Shown one piece after another: positions 62,322 through 64,000 of a stretch of 64,000 nt of DNA (its first letter is position 1; each line of letters starts with the position of its first letter). Position numbers and translations under genes: made by a program. Source of the stretch: Gammaproteobacteria bacterium (GTDB taxonomy: Bacteria > Pseudomonadota > Gammaproteobacteria > Xanthomonadales > SZUA-36); assembly GCA_024277815.1 (NCBI GenBank), contig JAJRUM010000050.1, positions 62,001-126,000 of the forward strand, read 5' to 3'. Below the pieces are notes generated by a model. That model was given only the letters and a program-made list of their open reading frames with translations, did not search any database and had not been told where the DNA came from.

Positions 62322-64000
62322 ATGCGTCTGACAAGTAGCCCAATGAAGTTATTACTGACAATGAAGTTTTTATTGATCGTGCTTGTCACCAGCTTGCTCG
62401 TGACACCGGCGGTGGCCAGACCCCCCTTTGACTTTGATGATTTTGAAATTCCGATCCTGCTGCCTGATCAGCCACACCCGCCACCAGCAAAGGGCTTGCA
62501 AAGCCTGACTGACGAACAATGGGGCAGACAGGAAGTAACACGGATATTGCAGGCATTCGCATTTGGTGGCCAGGCGACTGATCAACAGGTTAACCAATGG
62601 GCAAGCATGCATCCCGGTGATGCTATTGACGAAATGTTGACCTTCAGCCCGGTTAACCTGCAACTATCACCGCAGGGAAGGGATGATCCGTCTACACAAT
62701 ACTGCAACTCATTGGAGAAACTGCAGGAGTTCTGGAGCTCTGATGACCCCAAAAACCCCATGCGAGTTGCCAACCGCTCCTGGTACAAAACCCTGGACGA
62801 TGAGGATGAATACGTTGCCCCTGTGCACCTTTTCCTGACCTGGAGCCGGCTTGCGCATACGCCGGGCTGCAACGGCTTTGTCACCAAACTGGCGTTGTAC
62901 ATTACCAACTACCATGCCTCCATTCACTTCCAGAACAGCGGCTCAACCCTGATCCGGTCCTACTATGACGATGTCGTCAAAGGAATTACCGAAGGCGCCG
63001 ATTTCGTAGACCTGATGACGCTGGCAGCATCCCATGCAGCCCTGGCTCGCGCCTATGGACACATGGAGAATGTCTTTGATGAGCAAGGCGCGTTTCAGGG
63101 CAATGATGATTTTGCCCGCGAGTACTTCCAGTTGCTGTTTGGCATCAAGGGTGTATCAGAAGACGAGGACTACCACGAAAACGTCACTATTGAGCACAAC
63201 GCCTGGTTACTGACCGGCATGGCACTGGATGCAGTGCCGGATGCCTGGGGCTCAACCCGCCGGACCGACTGGCTGGTCGCCCCGTTGGTATTCACCAATC
63301 ACTTTGATGCTGCCGGCCGGTTGATTCCCAACCAGGCAACGCATTACATGGGCCGCGGCGGCGAACCCAGTTGTCTGGAAATTCTGCATGAGAATATTTG
63401 TGGCAAAAATGCCATGGAGAAGCTGGTTGCCCTCGGCCGCGTGGCAGGCGCCCATCCGGAGAGCATGGCCAATACCCCTGTGAAAATCGTAAGCTTCTTT
63501 GCCGATGACAAGCTGACCGAGGAGAAAATCGCTCAACTACAATATAGCTGGAGCGAGGCCAATTTTGATCTGCTTAAATTTTTGCGGGCCTATGCAATAT
63601 CAACCGCCTTCCACAGCCCGGATACCTTCAAGCTGCACTCTGCTTTTGAACGCAACCTGTTAATCCATAACGCCAACCAGTTAAATGCTGAAGAAGCTTA
63701 TGCAGAGCTCTTCACAGAGGGCCCAACCATAAGAATGTTCGAGCAGGGTGCACTTGTATTTGCACCTATTCGTGATGTGTTTGGTGGCCAGACCGGCACC
63801 GATGCAGCCAACGACAGGTACGTGTTTAAAAATGCCTGGGATGCCAATGTTATGGCGCCGGAGTTTCTCGGCAAGCCAAGTGAACCCTATCGGTTGGTTG
63901 CCAATGGTCGCGTTCATGAGTGGCGCAAAGACTGGGGTTCAGTCATACCTGAAAACAAGCTGGGTGAGCATATCGTCGCCGAAGTGGGTGGCTGGCTGTG
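62322..64000 (+). CDS. Secreted DUF1800-like protein, 3' end beyond window (absent from the supplied ORF track)
   Basis: Hand translation is open to the window edge: signal peptide MRLTSSPMKLLLTMKFLLIVLVTSLLVTPAVA; DEQWGRQEVTRILQAFAFGG; NDDFAREYFQLLFGIKGVSEDEDYHENVTIEHNAWLLTGM. Confidence 0.7.
   Translation, partial: MRLTSSPMKLLLTMKFLLIVLVTSLLVTPAVARPPFDFDDFEIPILLPDQPHPPPAKGLQSLTDEQWGRQEVTRILQAFAFGGQATDQQVNQWASMHPGDAIDEMLTFSPVNLQLSPQGRDDPSTQYCNSLEKLQEFWSSDDPKNPMRVANRSWYKTLDDEDEYVAPVHLFLTWSRLAHTPGCNGFVTKLALYITNYHASIHFQNSGSTLIRSYYDDVVKGITEGADFVDLMTLAASHAALARAYGHMENVFDEQGAFQGNDDFAREYFQLLFGIKGVSEDEDYHENVTIEHNAWLLTGMALDAVPDAWGSTRRTDWLVAPLVFTNHFDAAGRLIPNQATHYMGRGGEPSCLEILHENICGKNAMEKLVALGRVAGAHPESMANTPVKIVSFFADDKLTEEKIAQLQYSWSEANFDLLKFLRAYAISTAFHSPDTFKLHSAFERNLLIHNANQLNAEEAYAELFTEGPTIRMFEQGALVFAPIRDVFGGQTGTDAANDRYVFKNAWDANVMAPEFLGKPSEPYRLVANGRVHEWRKDWGSVIPENKLGEHIVAEVGGWL

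Overview
The window is a gammaproteobacterial-type chromosomal segment, mostly conserved housekeeping synteny. It contains mrcA(PBP1A), gltA, rpmE2, hemW, rdgB, rph, yicC, gmk, rpoZ, spoT, ridA, recG, a 3-hydroxyisobutyrate-dehydrogenase-like gene, a P-II gene, a secreted katG and comM(yifB). These are followed by pyrB, ruvX, yqgE, a TonB-like gene, gshB, a Pil-Chp chemosensory operon, rsmE, two IMPase-family genes around nudE, erpA, nudC, ampE, a btuF-like gene, transporters and an SDR. Three accessory parts stand out. (1) At about 18.9-23.9 kb the 3' end of comM is duplicated. Exactly 90 bp are identical, then 387 bp are colinear but diverged, and the two copies are offset by exactly 3100 bp. 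The duplication encloses a small decaying island with a truncated response-regulator 5' end, a nonsense-interrupted secreted protein, a Sel1-like membrane protein and a frameshifted double-HTH regulator. It is followed by an IPT/TIG cassette and a LytTR regulator that has lost its receiver core. (2) At about 47.7-59 kb there is a TTQ amine dehydrogenase operon (B-E-D-A plus cytochrome c). Next to it are a LuxR-type regulator, an ActP-type symporter, a PaaK-type ligase, a metallo-beta-lactamase-fold protein lacking metal-site-2 ligands, a flavin monooxygenase, a DUF2783 protein and a MeaB-like GTPase. Together these look like an aromatic-amine catabolic locus. (3) The Pil-Chp operon is reduced: PilG, PilI, PilJ, ChpA and ChpC are present, but PilH and PilK are not. 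No rRNA, tRNA, CRISPR array or intact recombinase/transposase was recognised. All calls come from reading the sequence; no database search was run.
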